Numbered from the stretch's first letter, positions 34,159 through 44,517 are shown. The stretch: DNA of 64,000 nt from 2-12-FULL-35-23 sp965196985 (GCA_965196985.1 CBDALO010000051.1:30300-94299); one strand, 5' to 3'. Numbers and translations: made by a program. Notes: generated from the letters alone by a model not told the origin.

Positions 34159-35545
34159 GGGTGCTGCCTCTATATAATGTAGGCTATATTGCTGCTGGCA
34201 CGCCAAAATCATTGACCTTCTCCCAAAACTGATCCCATCTGCCTTTAGTCTTTACTAGTGTTCTCAAGCATAAAACGATTTTCATTCCCTTGTCTTTCCA
34301 GCGCATTCCTGATCCGCCTAATCTTTGTTTAACAATTGTTTTACATGCTGCTTCAGTGACGCCAGAGCCAATTGGTGCATTCTGCTTAATCAAATTATGA
34401 TACGACATTCGCTTTTCTTTAATATTATTTTCAAAATACGTAATTGTTCCTTCTAGCTTTTCTCTAAGCGATTTATTCAGTTTTTTATTTAGATGCTCTT
34501 TAAGCTCAGCAAGTATTCTACCTGCCGCACCTTTCTTGTGCTTTAAGTCATGACATCTCTCTTCGAGCCAAACATCACGCTCATCTCTTTCAGATTTTTT
34601 GGTAAATACTGCCTTTGATGCTTCGCCGAGATATTCAGTTGCATGCCAAAAATCTAAAATTTGCGTATCAGTATGTTTTTTTAGAAATGGCCAATTATTT
34701 TTTGCTCCATCAGCAACGCCAATTGTTTTAGCATCAGGGTAATATTTCTTTTTCAGCTTTATTTCCTTTTCAAGCCTATTAAAGAATTCATCTTTTCCAT
34801 ATTCTGGTGATGCTGCAACGTAGGTTGTGTGCAGGCGTGCACCATGCTTATCATACATGGAAATAGTTCCAACCATGCTCTCTCTATAACCATCATCAAC
34901 GGTGAGAACATATGCACCATCTAAGCTAATACTTAGCATCTCAATGCCTGCATCAAGCTTTGGCTCTTCATATTCCCACTCAGCCTCTTTGGCTTGTGCA
35001 ATACCGCCAACAAAATCAGTTGCCCGTTGCAAGTATGAATGTGAGATTTTACGGTTATGATTGACCTTGAGATCATCAATAACACTAGGAGCAGGTAAGT
35101 TTGAGTATTTATGTGAGATTATTTTTGCAAATCGCGGTGTTGATCCTTGGATAATTCTAGCCTTATCTTCTAAAGGACAAAAGATCTTCCCGCCTTTAGA
35201 GGTTTGATAAACATAACGCTTAACTCGAGCAACTCCATAAGGCGTTTGGTAATTTGCTTCATCTCTACTTCGTGCTGTTAGCTTTATTTTTCCAACATGG
35301 ATAGGAGAGCCATCTGCATCAAACTTACTTAAAGCTTTTTCAGTGGCTAATGTTCCAACCTCATTAAGGCCGTCAAGAATTGCATCCTCACATTCAAGCA
35401 TGGATCCTTTTAGTGGAAGCTTGAGCTCAATAGTTAATTCATTATTTTCATCAGAGAGAATTCTAGCTAACATCCAAACACCATCCGTAATCAAGTTAAA
35501 GTGTATATTATGCTATATTTTCTACATTATATAAAGGCAGCACCC
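34159..35545 (-). mobile_element. ISKra4-family insertion sequence, copy 3 (1387 bp)
   Basis: Both ends intact (GGGTGCTGCC ... GGCAGCACCC), with target duplication TTACTAAA (34151-34158 and 35546-35553). The target site is itself a small palindrome AGGTT-ACTAAA-AACCT. Confidence 0.94.
34184..35494 (-). CDS. ISKra4-family transposase (copy 3)
   Basis: Protein identical to copy 1 as far as I can compare, 436 residues with a TTG first codon and the same DDE blocks (SLDGAYV, VADGAKNNW, GVTEAACK). Confidence 0.9.
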   Translation of the reverse strand: MITDGVWMLARILSDENNELTIELKLPLKGSMLECEDAILDGLNEVGTLATEKALSKFDADGSPIHVGKIKLTARSRDEANYQTPYGVARVKRYVYQTSKGGKIFCPLEDKARIIQGSTPRFAKIISHKYSNLPAPSVIDDLKVNHNRKISHSYLQRATDFVGGIAQAKEAEWEYEEPKLDAGIEMLSISLDGAYVLTVDDGYRESMVGTISMYDKHGARLHTTYVAASPEYGKDEFFNRLEKEIKLKKKYYPDAKTIGVADGAKNNWPFLKKHTDTQILDFWHATEYLGEASKAVFTKKSERDERDVWLEERCHDLKHKKGAAGRILAELKEHLNKKLNKSLREKLEGTITYFENNIKEKRMSYHNLIKQNAPIGSGVTEAACKTIVKQRLGGSGMRWKDKGMKIVLCLRTLVKTKGRWDQFWEKVNDFGVPAAI

Positions 35546-37091
35546 TTACTAAAAACCTTGTTTATTATGAGATAAAACTAGCTCAATTCCCCTAAATAAA
35601 GATAGACGTAACACAAGGGCTACAACTCCCACTCCCGATACTGGACAAGCTCCACTACTAGCCTCTTCTGAGGAAAATGCCTTAGAACGTATTACCAGGC
35701 ATGCCCTGATTGAAAAGCACTTACCTACCGGGCAAACTGAACTTTGTAAACTATCAGCACTAAGTGTTATTTGCTTCTCAGGCTCTACCCTTTACTCTGT
35801 CCCAGCCAAAGACTATGCACAACACAGCGACCCTGAAATATTTGGCTATCCTATCGCACAAAATGAAGCATTTACTGCCCTGTGGGTAGGAAGCACAACC
35901 GTCACAGCCGTAATAGTCCTTTACAACTCTACCGATATTTTTCTTACCTTAAGAGGTAATAAAAAAGCCCCGCCACAGCTTAAAGATATACTAGAAGAAA
36001 AAGCTAAACGCAGTGAATTACTTGGTATCGTTGGTCTCTCTGCAATAGCCTCTGTCCCACTAGCATTAGTTGCTATTGCTTTTCCAATCACAGATAACCC
36101 TATACTTAAAGCCCTATATGCCTTAATGATTGAAATTGATAATACCGCTTTGCATCTACTACCAGTTGAATTAATTTTTCATCACCCTGTTTATAGTGCG
36201 CCACTTTGGCCATTTCGAAAACTAGTAGCAGCGTGGCAAGACTCAAGGCTTACTCAAAGTCAACGTAAGCAACTAAACCAACTAACCATACAAGCAGATA
36301 CTGCTGATTCAATTAGGACGGCTATTACGACTCGCTTACTTGCAGCAAAAGAGGCCATTCTAAACGCAAGTTTTACCTTCGAAGGCTCTGCATTACGCTA
36401 TCGCACTCAACAACCTGCAGAACTAACAACACTTGAGGATCAAACACCCGGCCTTGATGCAGCAACAACCGTTATGCAATATTGCCCAGAAGAAACTGAA
36501 ACTGCACCGAACGCCTCAAGTTGGCAAAATTGGCTCTGGAATATAGGAAGGAATTTCGCCTATGCAACCGGTATAGCGCTTGTTCCTGTCGCATGCGCTG
36601 GTTATCTAGTTGACCCCTTTCAACAAGAGCTTACCGATGAACCAACACTTAATGATGGCCTTACCGCCTTACCCGTTTATTGCTTAGGCACTTTGCTAGC
36701 TTACTTTGGTGGATAGAGCGTTATTTTGTCTGTAAAAACCAACTTCAGTACTTAGAAAAACCTTTAAAATTCTAAATGGCACTCTATTGTACCTGTCTCA
36801 TCGCATAATATCTTAAATTAATTATGCTAATCAATCTAAAAAATTATTTATACCTCAAATTTTTCTCCTCTCAAAATAAATTATTAACTTTTAGGTAATA
36901 GCAATTATATCTCGTTAATAAGAACAAGAATGATCTATCCTAAAACCCTATGAAGCCTTATTATTCACTTCAACTTAAGTATCTAGGTGATCCGCTCCAC
37001 TGGTCATCAATTTCCACTAAAACAGCTGATACGAGCCTTAGGCACGATTCAGTATTAGGGAAAATTCCAACTGTATGCGTCCTTCTTTTTA

Positions 37092-38478
37092 GGGTGCTGC
37101 CTCTATATAATGTAGGCTATATTGCTGCTGGCACGCCAAAATCATTGACCTTCTCCCAAAACTGATCCCATCTGCCTTTAGTCTTTACTAGTGTTCTCAA
37201 GCATAAAACGATTTTCATTCCCTTGTCTTTCCAGCGCATTCCTGATCCGCCTAATCTTTGTTTAACAATTGTTTTACATGCTGCTTCAGTGACGCCAGAG
37301 CCAATTGGTGCATTCTGCTTAATCAAATTATGATACGACATTCGCTTTTCTTTAATATTATTTTCAAAATACGTAATTGTTCCTTCTAGCTTTTCTCTAA
37401 GCGATTTATTCAGTTTTTTATTTAGATGCTCTTTAAGCTCAGCAAGTATTCTACCTGCCGCACCTTTCTTGTGCTTTAAGTCATGACATCTCTCTTCGAG
37501 CCAAACATCACGCTCATCTCTTTCAGATTTTTTGGTAAATACTGCCTTTGATGCTTCGCCGAGATATTCAGTTGCATGCCAAAAATCTAAAATTTGCGTA
37601 TCAGTATGTTTTTTTAGAAATGGCCAATTATTTTTTGCTCCATCAGCAACGCCAATTGTTTTAGCATCAGGGTAATATTTCTTTTTCAGCTTTATTTCCT
37701 TTTCAAGCCTATTAAAGAATTCATCTTTTCCATATTCTGGTGATGCTGCAACGTAGGTTGTGTGCAGGCGTGCACCATGCTTATCATACATGGAAATAGT
37801 TCCAACCATGCTCTCTCTATAACCATCATCAACGGTGAGAACATATGCACCATCTAAGCTAATACTTAGCATCTCAATGCCTGCATCAAGCTTTGGCTCT
37901 TCATATTCCCACTCAGCCTCTTTGGCTTGTGCAATACCGCCAACAAAATCAGTTGCCCGTTGCAAGTATGAATGTGAGATTTTACGGTTATGATTGACCT
38001 TGAGATCATCAATAACACTAGGAGCAGGTAAGCTTGAGTATTTATGTGAGATTATTTTTGCAAATCGCGGTGTTGATCCTTGGATAATTCTAGCCTTATC
38101 TTCTAAAGGACAAAAGATCTTCCCGCCTTTAGAGGTTTGATAAACATAACGCTTAACTCGAGCAACTCCATAAGGCGTTTGGTAATTTGCTTCATCTCTA
38201 CTTCGTGCTGTTAGCTTTATTTTTCCAACATGGATAGGAGAGCCATCTGCATCAAACTTACTTAAAGCTTTTTCAGTGGCTAATGTTCCAACCTCATTAA
38301 GGCCGTCAAGAATTGCATCCTCACATTCAAGCATGGATCCTTTTAGTGGAAGCTTGAGCTCAATAGTTAATTCATTATTTTCATCAGAGAGAATTCTAGC
38401 TAACATCCAAACACCATCCGTAATCAAGTTAAAGTGTATATTATGCTATATTTTCTACATTATATAAAGGCAGCACCC
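37092..38478 (-). mobile_element. ISKra4-family insertion sequence, copy 4 (1387 bp), nested in IS256
   Basis: Target duplication TCTTTTTA (37084-37091 and 38479-38486). It lies inside the IS256 transposase gene, so it is younger than that IS256 copy. Confidence 0.94.
37117..38427 (-). CDS. ISKra4-family transposase (copy 4)
   Basis: A 436-residue protein differing from copies 1 and 3 at one visible place (HKYSSLPAP instead of HKYSNLPAP). The DDE blocks are intact and the first codon is TTG. Confidence 0.9.
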   Translation of the reverse strand: MITDGVWMLARILSDENNELTIELKLPLKGSMLECEDAILDGLNEVGTLATEKALSKFDADGSPIHVGKIKLTARSRDEANYQTPYGVARVKRYVYQTSKGGKIFCPLEDKARIIQGSTPRFAKIISHKYSSLPAPSVIDDLKVNHNRKISHSYLQRATDFVGGIAQAKEAEWEYEEPKLDAGIEMLSISLDGAYVLTVDDGYRESMVGTISMYDKHGARLHTTYVAASPEYGKDEFFNRLEKEIKLKKKYYPDAKTIGVADGAKNNWPFLKKHTDTQILDFWHATEYLGEASKAVFTKKSERDERDVWLEERCHDLKHKKGAAGRILAELKEHLNKKLNKSLREKLEGTITYFENNIKEKRMSYHNLIKQNAPIGSGVTEAACKTIVKQRLGGSGMRWKDKGMKIVLCLRTLVKTKGRWDQFWEKVNDFGVPAAI

Positions 38479-40408
38479 TCTTTTTACCTCTCTGTCTACG
38501 CGCTCAGCTATGTTACTGGTTCTTAATCTTTTTTGATGCGGCCTGTCAAAGTTCATCACTACTAAGCCCTCCGGTATATTCACTTCCAACCAAGAAGAAA
38601 GCTCTGGTGCTGTTTGCTGATATTTATCTACCGCCATAGCCAATAGTCTTTCCGACTCATGAATGTTTGAGGCATTAAATATAGCTGTAATCTCCTCAGC
38701 TACTGGTTCCTTCATTGAGCGCTTTGGTATGTGAGCCTGAGCATTTTGCTGCAAATGAAATTGGCAGCGTTGCCAAGGAACACTGGGGAACACAGCTCTT
38801 CTAGCGGCTTTTAGGCCAGTATGAGCGTCGCTAGTAATCAACTCAATACCATGTATACCTCGCTCAACCAACTGCTGAAGAAAATCACGCCAATGTACCT
38901 CAGCCTCTGATAACGCAACAGAAACACCTAGCACTGTTCTCTTGCCGGTTGATTCATCAAAGCCATAGGCTATCAATACCGCACAGTCTTGTACTGTGCC
39001 GCTAGTGCGCACCTTCTCATAACGTGCATCTAGCCAAAGATATTTTATCTTTCCTAACAGCTTATTTCGCCATTTCTTTAAATCTTCATCCAACAATTTA
39101 GCGCAACGGCTTACCTCTGTGCTTGAAATATCTGTTCCACAGAGTTGCTTTAGCACCTTTTCAACTTTGCGCGTGGAAACCCCATGCACATACATTTCAG
39201 CGACAGCCAGCTTAAGTGCTCTATCAGAGCGTACACCTCGCTCTAAGACTGATGGATAGAAGGCTTCATTGGAGTCTCTAACCTGCGGTATCTGTAGCTC
39301 AAGCTGACCTTGACCTGTGTTAATTAACCTTGGTTTAAAGCCGTTCGCATATCCGTTTCTATCGCCAGTTCGCTCATAAGGACTGGCATTTAAATGGCGC
39401 TCCCTTTCTATTAACATAGCCTCATTCATCAACCTGGAGACAAGCTTAGGTAAAGCTTCAAACCCCTCCATCGCTAAAACATGTATGGCTTCTTCGATTA
39501 AGTTCTCATTTTTATAGCAGCTCATTGTCATTCCTCTTTTTTGGTTAAGTTTACCTTAAAAGGAATTTCTAATCTGACTGAGTCGCCTGCTTATTTTCAG
39601 CAAGTCAATGGAATTTACAGAAAGGATGGCGCACTAGCCTTTGGTGGTGAGTCCATGCGCAGGCTCTATGACTTTTTGACAGACTGGCGTAGTGATCAAA
39701 GTAAGATTCCTTATCAAGTAAAACTCTATCCCAAAACCTTTCTCATGCTCACAATGATAAACTTGTCTATTGGTTTATTTTCAGCAGCAGCAGCTAAGCA
39801 GCTAATCTTAACTAGCTTTCCTGATGACGAACCAGAACTAAGAGAGGTTTTTTTACAAGTTGCTCAAGTTGGTCTTACCTTTCTTGGCATTTCAGCTATT
39901 TATGATTTTTCTTTATCGATACTAGAAAAGGTTGCCTTCTACCTTGGTGCAGATGATACTCAAGCCGTTGCTCGCCTGGCAAGAAGACTCGACCAGCTAA
40001 TAAATTTAATCGGGCTGATTAAGCCTGAAGAACTTATAAAAAGTTTTGCCGAACTGCCGGAAGGACAACAACAAGCATTGACTGGAAGCCAGCAAGCAGC
40101 AGCTTTAGTACAAGGCATTAAAAACATGCAAGTTAGAATGCCAATTGAAACACAACAAGCTTTAAAAGCTATTTGGCAACAAAAAGACCCAGAAGCCAGG
40201 CTCTTGCCAACAGTAGAAGTATCAGGGCAACAAAGTGGCGCTGCAGCAGACAGTAACCCAGCAACAACATTTTTTGCTCCTCTCACTCCCCGGCCTAGAG
40301 GTACTCCCTCTGATTATACTGACGGTAGCGCTAGCACTCATGATCCAGAACCAGAAATGGCAGCAAGCAAAAGAAGCGCTTAACTGGACTGCAAATAAAT
40401 AAGCAAAT

Positions 40409-40440
40409 AGATCGGCCCACGCTACGCTGGGGGTCGATCT
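40409..40440. repeat. Short palindrome AGATCG...CGATCT
   Basis: Arms AGATCGGCCC and GGGTCGATCT with a 12-base loop. It lies between the membrane protein gene and ahpD, which converge, and could act as a terminator or belong to a REP-like family. Confidence 0.5.
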
Positions 40441-40448
40441 ACATTAAC

Positions 40449-40983
40449 CTACTCATCCAAATCAATAATATCCATCACCTGAGCAAAGCTATTCACCACT
40501 GCAGCGATACGGATCGCATGTTGAATAGCCTGTTTGCTCACCCCCTTCTTTTTCTAAAGACTTTACGTGTGAGTCAAGGCATAAACCACAACCGTTAATT
40601 GCTGATACCGCCAAAGCCAACAGCTCAAAATCTGCTTTAGGCACACCTGGATTTGCCATACCATTCATACGCAACTTAGCAGGCATTGTCTGGTAATCTT
40701 TATCACTCACCAAGTGCACAAAACGATAATAAATATTATTCATTGCCATTAAACTGGCTGCCAACTTAGCCGCTTCAACCATGCCACCCTCAAGCTCGGC
40801 ATGATAGTCTTCTAGCAAAGCATAAACTAAATTTCGGTCCTTCACTGCATAAGCCGAAGCAAGTGCAATACCAATTTTTTGTGCCTCATTCAAACCTGAC
40901 TCATCACGAATAACCGAAGCAATGTTAAGCTTCACATCATTAGCAAACTCTGGAAATTGATCACGTAGTTGTTGTAATCCCAT
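40449..40983 (-). pseudogene. ahpD: AhpD-like alkylhydroperoxidase, frameshifted at a G run
   Basis: The ATG at 40983 follows AGGAGAAAG. The first 145 residues match AhpD, including the redox motif NGCGLCLDSH with its CxxC. At GAAGGGGGTG (G5, 40541-40545) the annotated frame runs into a false end; with G4 it continues VSKQAIQHAIRIAAVVNSFAQVM and stops at 40449, giving 177 residues, the normal AhpD length. AhpD reduces the partner peroxiredoxin AhpC, whose gene lies 250 bases upstream on the same strand. The extra G may be real, slippage, or a read error. Confidence 0.8.
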
Positions 40984-41080
40984 TATCTTTCTCCTCACTC
41001 TTAATTAATGTTTAAACTAAAATGTCTTAATTTACTCCCGCTCACTGCCCTTTTTTGAATTTTAAAATCGGCTTAGTACG

Positions 41081-41207
41081 GTAGGTTGGACCCAAGCGCA
41101 GCACGAGCTGCGCACAAAATTTTCCTCATGCTTCGCGTCGGCCTTCGGCGGCATAACATTCAATACTGTATTAAGTTAACATCAATGCCACCTCAGGGCC
41201 GACCTAC
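41081..41207. repeat. REP-like element with GTAGGT...ACCTAC ends
   Basis: Ends GTAGGTTGGACCC (41081-41093) and GGGCCGACCTAC (41196-41207) are inverted copies; the inside has further small hairpins (GTCGGCCTTCGGCGGC). Such elements lie between genes in many proteobacteria. It separates the peroxiredoxin gene from ahpD. Confidence 0.6.
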
Positions 41208-41234
41208 ATTATTTAATGGACCAGGTGTACTAAC

Positions 41235-41771
41235 TTACACCTTAATCGTTTCTTCACCTTGATGCCAATTACAAGGACAAAGCTCATCTGTCTGCAACGC
41301 ATCTAATACACGCAACACCTCCTCTGGGTTACGACCTACATTTAAGTCTGTCACCATACTAAAACGAATAATGCCATCTGGATCAACGATAAAGGTTGCT
41401 CGTTGTGCCACTCCTTCCGCCTGATCAATAATCCCTAAGCTTTCACTTAGTTCACGTTTAATGTCTGAGAGCATAGGAAAAGGCAAATCACTAAGCTCAG
41501 CTTTAGCCTGACGCCAAGCTAAGTGAACAAATTCAGAGTCTGTACTTACACCGAGTACTTGGGCATCACGATCAGCAAACTCACCATTTAATCGACCAAA
41601 TTCAGCTATTTCAGTTGGGCACACAAAAGTAAAATCTTTTGGCCAAAAGAACATAATTAACCACTTATTCTTATAAGACCCTTCATTAATATCGGAAAAA
41701 GCATTAGCCATTTCGTTGCTTACTACAGCTTTTAAATTAAAAGCGGGAAATTGTTCACCTACTGATTTCAT
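41235..41771 (-). CDS. AhpC-type two-Cys peroxiredoxin
   Basis: A 178-residue peroxiredoxin that reduces hydrogen peroxide and alkyl hydroperoxides. The peroxidatic cysteine is in WPKDFTFVCPTE, and a C-terminal ELCPCNWHQGE holds the resolving cysteine plus one more, as in AhpC forms that work with AhpD rather than AhpF. The ATG at 41771 is seven bases after AGGAG; the upstream ATG at 41777 is too close. It is divergent from oxyR. Confidence 0.92.
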   Translation of the reverse strand: MKSVGEQFPAFNLKAVVSNEMANAFSDINEGSYKNKWLIMFFWPKDFTFVCPTEIAEFGRLNGEFADRDAQVLGVSTDSEFVHLAWRQAKAELSDLPFPMLSDIKRELSESLGIIDQAEGVAQRATFIVDPDGIIRFSMVTDLNVGRNPEEVLRVLDALQTDELCPCNWHQGEETIKV

Positions 41772-41872
41772 TTTCATTCTCCTCATGAATGTAATTAAGT
41801 TCACTGTCACTATAAATCAGAGTTAATAATTTATAAAATTGATTATTTATATAGTTTTGATAGACTAAGCCT
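41772..41872. promoter_or_regulatory. Divergent peroxiredoxin/oxyR control region
   Basis: This 101-bp AT-rich region separates the peroxiredoxin gene from oxyR. It includes ATATAGTTTTGATAGACTA next to the oxyR start, with spaced ATAG/CTAT-like elements reminiscent of an OxyR site. No perfect OxyR consensus is seen; the assignment rests on gene order. Confidence 0.45.
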
Positions 41873-42742
41873 ATGAATCTGAGAGACTTAAATTACTTAG
41901 TTACCCTGTCTGAAACTCAACACTTTGGTCAAGCTGCCGAGCGTTGCTTTGTCAGTCAACCCACTCTAAGTATGCAACTTAAAAAACTAGAACAAGAACT
42001 TGGTATCGCACTAATAGAGCGCACTACAAAACCTGTTTTGCTAACTCATGCCGGTAAACAAGTTGTTAGCAAGGCAAAGCAGATTTTACAATTAGCCAAC
42101 GAAATAAAACAAACTAGCAAGTTAGCTCAAGACCCTTTTTCAGCAACTTTACAATTAAGCCTTATTCCAACAATCGGCCCTTACTTGCTACCTAAAATAC
42201 TCGCCCCAATAAAAAAACAACTTCCTAAGCTGCAGCTTATGCTGCATGAAGAAAAAACCAATGATGCCTTAGTGAAGCTTTACAACGGTGAGCTTGATGC
42301 AGCAATTATGGCAAAACCCATCGATACCACCAATCTACAAACACGCTTACTCTATAAAGAACCTTTCCTTATTGCCCTACCCAAGGGCCACCCATTAAGT
42401 AAAAAATCACAACTCAGCTTAAAAGATATTGATTCTGAACAATTACTACTACTAAGCGATGGGCACTGCCTACGAGATCAAGCGTTAGAGGCTTGCCAGT
42501 TAAGTAATCGCTCTGATTTTTTTGAAGCAACCAGCTTAGAAACTCTACGTTATATGGTTGCAAGTGGCACTGGGATTACATTACTACCCGAGCTAGCTAC
42601 ACAAGCAAATCATCCATTAATTACCTTAAAACCTTTTAAAAAACCTGTTCCTTATCGCGAAGTTATTTTAGTTTGGCGACAAGGTTCCACCTTAACACCT
42701 TGCTTTGAGAGAATTGCTAAGCTGATAGGCTCCCTTTTTTAG
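41873..42742 (+). CDS. oxyR: Peroxide-sensing LysR-type regulator OxyR
   Basis: A 289-residue LysR-family protein with an N-terminal winged helix (HFGQAAERCFVSQPTLSMQLKKLE). The key feature is LLLLSDGHCLRDQALEAC: the two cysteines and surrounding residues match the redox pair C199/C208 of E. coli OxyR. It activates peroxide defence genes when oxidised. Its gene is divergent from the peroxiredoxin gene and close to ahpD, which supports the name. Confidence 0.94.
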   Translation: MNLRDLNYLVTLSETQHFGQAAERCFVSQPTLSMQLKKLEQELGIALIERTTKPVLLTHAGKQVVSKAKQILQLANEIKQTSKLAQDPFSATLQLSLIPTIGPYLLPKILAPIKKQLPKLQLMLHEEKTNDALVKLYNGELDAAIMAKPIDTTNLQTRLLYKEPFLIALPKGHPLSKKSQLSLKDIDSEQLLLLSDGHCLRDQALEACQLSNRSDFFEATSLETLRYMVASGTGITLLPELATQANHPLITLKPFKKPVPYREVILVWRQGSTLTPCFERIAKLIGSLF

Positions 42743-42767
42743 AAGCATTACCAAAAAAGAAACTCGT

Positions 42768-42786
42768 CGCAACGCTTTGCGTTGCG
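42768..42786. terminator. Hairpin between oxyR and maeA
   Basis: CGCAACG-CTTTG-CGTTGCG lies between two converging genes. There is no clear T run next to it, so a terminator function is only likely by position. Confidence 0.4.
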
Positions 42787-42801
42787 GCGCAACTTCAAGG
42801 T

Positions 42802-44517
42802 TTATGCAAAAGTACCCTTCCGATAAGGAAGATATTCAGCCCGCCATTGCACTTGATTAATCGCTTTCTCAAGGTCATCACAAGGCTCAGCAACACCATC
42901 TGCTATCGCCTGCTTAGCAACAGCTAAGGCGATACAATGACTTACCTCATGTATATCGTCAAGATCAGGCAAGATCGGAGCCATGTTATCTTTTTTAGCT
43001 GGCGAGCAATCTGTTAGTGCCTGACAAGCAGCCCAGATCATATTATCTGTCATTAGCTTCGCTTTAACAGCAATCACACCTAAACCAAGTCCTGGAAAGA
43101 CAAAGGCATTATTACTTTGTGAAATACGATATTTTTTTCCTACATAAAGTACATCATCAAACGGACTCCCCGTTGCAGTAATCACACGACCTTTAGTCCA
43201 TTCAAATAAATCAGCAGGATCTGCTTCTGATTTTGAAGTTGGGTTAGATAATGGCAAGATAATCGGATGCCCTATTCGCGCCGCCATTGCCTTAACCACA
43301 TCTTCATTAAAAGCTCCATACACTGTCGAACAGCCAATTAAAACAGTCGGTTGCAAATTACGCACAACCTCTAAGAGGTCAATGTTTTTCTCATCCTTTA
43401 CCTCCCAACGAGCAACTGCTGAGCGTGGTTTTGCGTAAGGGCGTTGAAAATCAAGCACCTCAGACATGTCATCTAGCAGTAAACCAGGACGATCAAGCAG
43501 CCAGATGCGACTTTGCGCTTCTTCAGCAGAAAGCCCCTGTCGCTGCATCGCTGCACAAACTTGATCAGCGATACCAACACCTGCCGTACCCGCACCAAAA
43601 AACACAATCTGCTGCTCAGTTAGTAGCTCACCCTTAGCTTGCACAGCGGATAAAACACAAGAAAGCGCTGTTGCTCCAGTACCCTGCATATCATCGTTAA
43701 AAGTTAAAATATCATGACGGTAACGCTCTAAGTTCTTTCGTGCATTATCACGACCAAAATCTTCCCAATGCAAATAAACCCCTGGTAATTGTTTTGTCAC
43801 TGCCGTAACAAACTCATCGATAAATGCATCATAAGCCTTACCACTTATTCGCTCATGCCGCCACCCTAGATACATCGGATCATCAAGCAAAGTTTTGTTA
43901 TTTGTACCAACATCTAATTGAATTGGCAGTACGCGATTAGGATTTACCCCTGCACACAGGGTATAAACCATTAGCTTGGCAATAGAAATATTCATACCGC
44001 CGATGCCCTGATCGCCAATACCTAGCACCCCTTCACCATCTGTTACAACAATTAAGTCCACCTCAGGGTTTAAACGATTCGCGATCATTTCTTCAAGATG
44101 ACCTCTATCTTCATAGCAGAGAAATAGTCCACGTGGAGAACGCAATTCTAAGCTGAATCTTTTAACAGCTTCACCTACTGTAGGGGTGTAAACGACTGGC
44201 ATCATTTCTTTCAAATAATCACCAACTAAACGATAAAACAATACCTCGTTTGAATCATGTAGCTGATTAAGAAAAATATTTTTCTGCAGATCACTCTCTT
44301 TTTCACTGTACTGATCATAAAAACGAGCAACTTGCTGCGCTAGGTTTTCAATTTGGCAAGGAAGCTTACCAAGTAACTTAAACTCACGACGCTCTTCTGG
44401 GGTAAAAGCACTACTCTTATTAAGCTTGGCTGCTCTTAGTAGCTGATAACCTTGCAGGTCAGTTTCGATTGCTATCGCATTGCCTTGTTCATCTTTTACA
44501 CGCTTAAAATGCAACAC
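42802..44517 (-). CDS. maeA: NAD-dependent malic enzyme
   Basis: A 571-residue malic enzyme of the long E. coli MaeA/SfcA type. It oxidatively decarboxylates malate to pyruvate. Visible blocks: MPVVYTPTVGEA, the substrate arginine region LRSPRGLFL, the divalent metal region HWEDFGRDNA and TFNDDMQGTGA, the nucleotide site FFGAGTAGVGIA, and VFPGLGLGVIA near the C-terminus. The GTG start at 44517 follows AAGGAG by about seven bases. Confidence 0.96.
   Translation of the reverse strand: MLHFKRVKDEQGNAIAIETDLQGYQLLRAAKLNKSSAFTPEERREFKLLGKLPCQIENLAQQVARFYDQYSEKESDLQKNIFLNQLHDSNEVLFYRLVGDYLKEMMPVVYTPTVGEAVKRFSLELRSPRGLFLCYEDRGHLEEMIANRLNPEVDLIVVTDGEGVLGIGDQGIGGMNISIAKLMVYTLCAGVNPNRVLPIQLDVGTNNKTLLDDPMYLGWRHERISGKAYDAFIDEFVTAVTKQLPGVYLHWEDFGRDNARKNLERYRHDILTFNDDMQGTGATALSCVLSAVQAKGELLTEQQIVFFGAGTAGVGIADQVCAAMQRQGLSAEEAQSRIWLLDRPGLLLDDMSEVLDFQRPYAKPRSAVARWEVKDEKNIDLLEVVRNLQPTVLIGCSTVYGAFNEDVVKAMAARIGHPIILPLSNPTSKSEADPADLFEWTKGRVITATGSPFDDVLYVGKKYRISQSNNAFVFPGLGLGVIAVKAKLMTDNMIWAACQALTDCSPAKKDNMAPILPDLDDIHEVSHCIALAVAKQAIADGVAEPCDDLEKAINQVQWRAEYLPYRKGTFA

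Larger units (their letters stand above)
36970..39525 (-). pseudogene. IS256-family transposase (copy 2), split by ISKra4
   Basis: The gene starts at 39525 (or 39531) and reads to about 38479, where ISKra4 copy 4 interrupts it; the rest lies at 37091-36970. The break is in the REVKRRT region just after the catalytic glutamate. Two substitutions set it apart from copy 1 (NKLLGK instead of NKPLGK, ERVDREV instead of ERVNREV). Confidence 0.88.
36712..39638 (-). mobile_element. IS256-family insertion sequence, copy 2, with nested ISKra4
   Basis: Target duplication CTTTGGTG (36704-36711 and 39639-39646). Its length without the nested ISKra4 is 1532 bp, the same as the other copies. It cuts the membrane protein gene between pieces 2 and 3. 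Confidence 0.93.
29974..40383 (+). pseudogene. Multi-pass membrane protein gene split by a transposon and IS256
   Basis: Three pieces seem to belong together. Piece 1 (29974 on) has AGGAG and starts MPKPSVTSHNN, breaking after about 20 codons. Piece 2 is an open frame without a start codon from 35572 to 36711, and piece 3 runs 39647-40383. Pieces 2 and 3 join exactly in frame (AYFGG-ESMRRLYDF) after removing the IS256 and one CTTTGGTG copy, which is strong evidence. The link of piece 1 to piece 2 is weaker, because no in-frame target duplication for the transposon was found. Pieces 2 and 3 give about 620 residues with roughly six or seven hydrophobic segments (for example VVGSTTVTAVIVLY-like, LLGIVGLSAIASVPLALVAI, MINLSIGLFSAAAA) and a polar Pro/Thr-rich C-terminus. 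No family recognised; a secreted effector or membrane stress protein are both possible. Confidence 0.65.

Noticed and set aside
4929..39638. Composite transposon between IS256 copies 1 and 2
   Set aside because: The two copies are about 30 kb apart and each has its own perfect 8-bp duplication, showing separate insertions.
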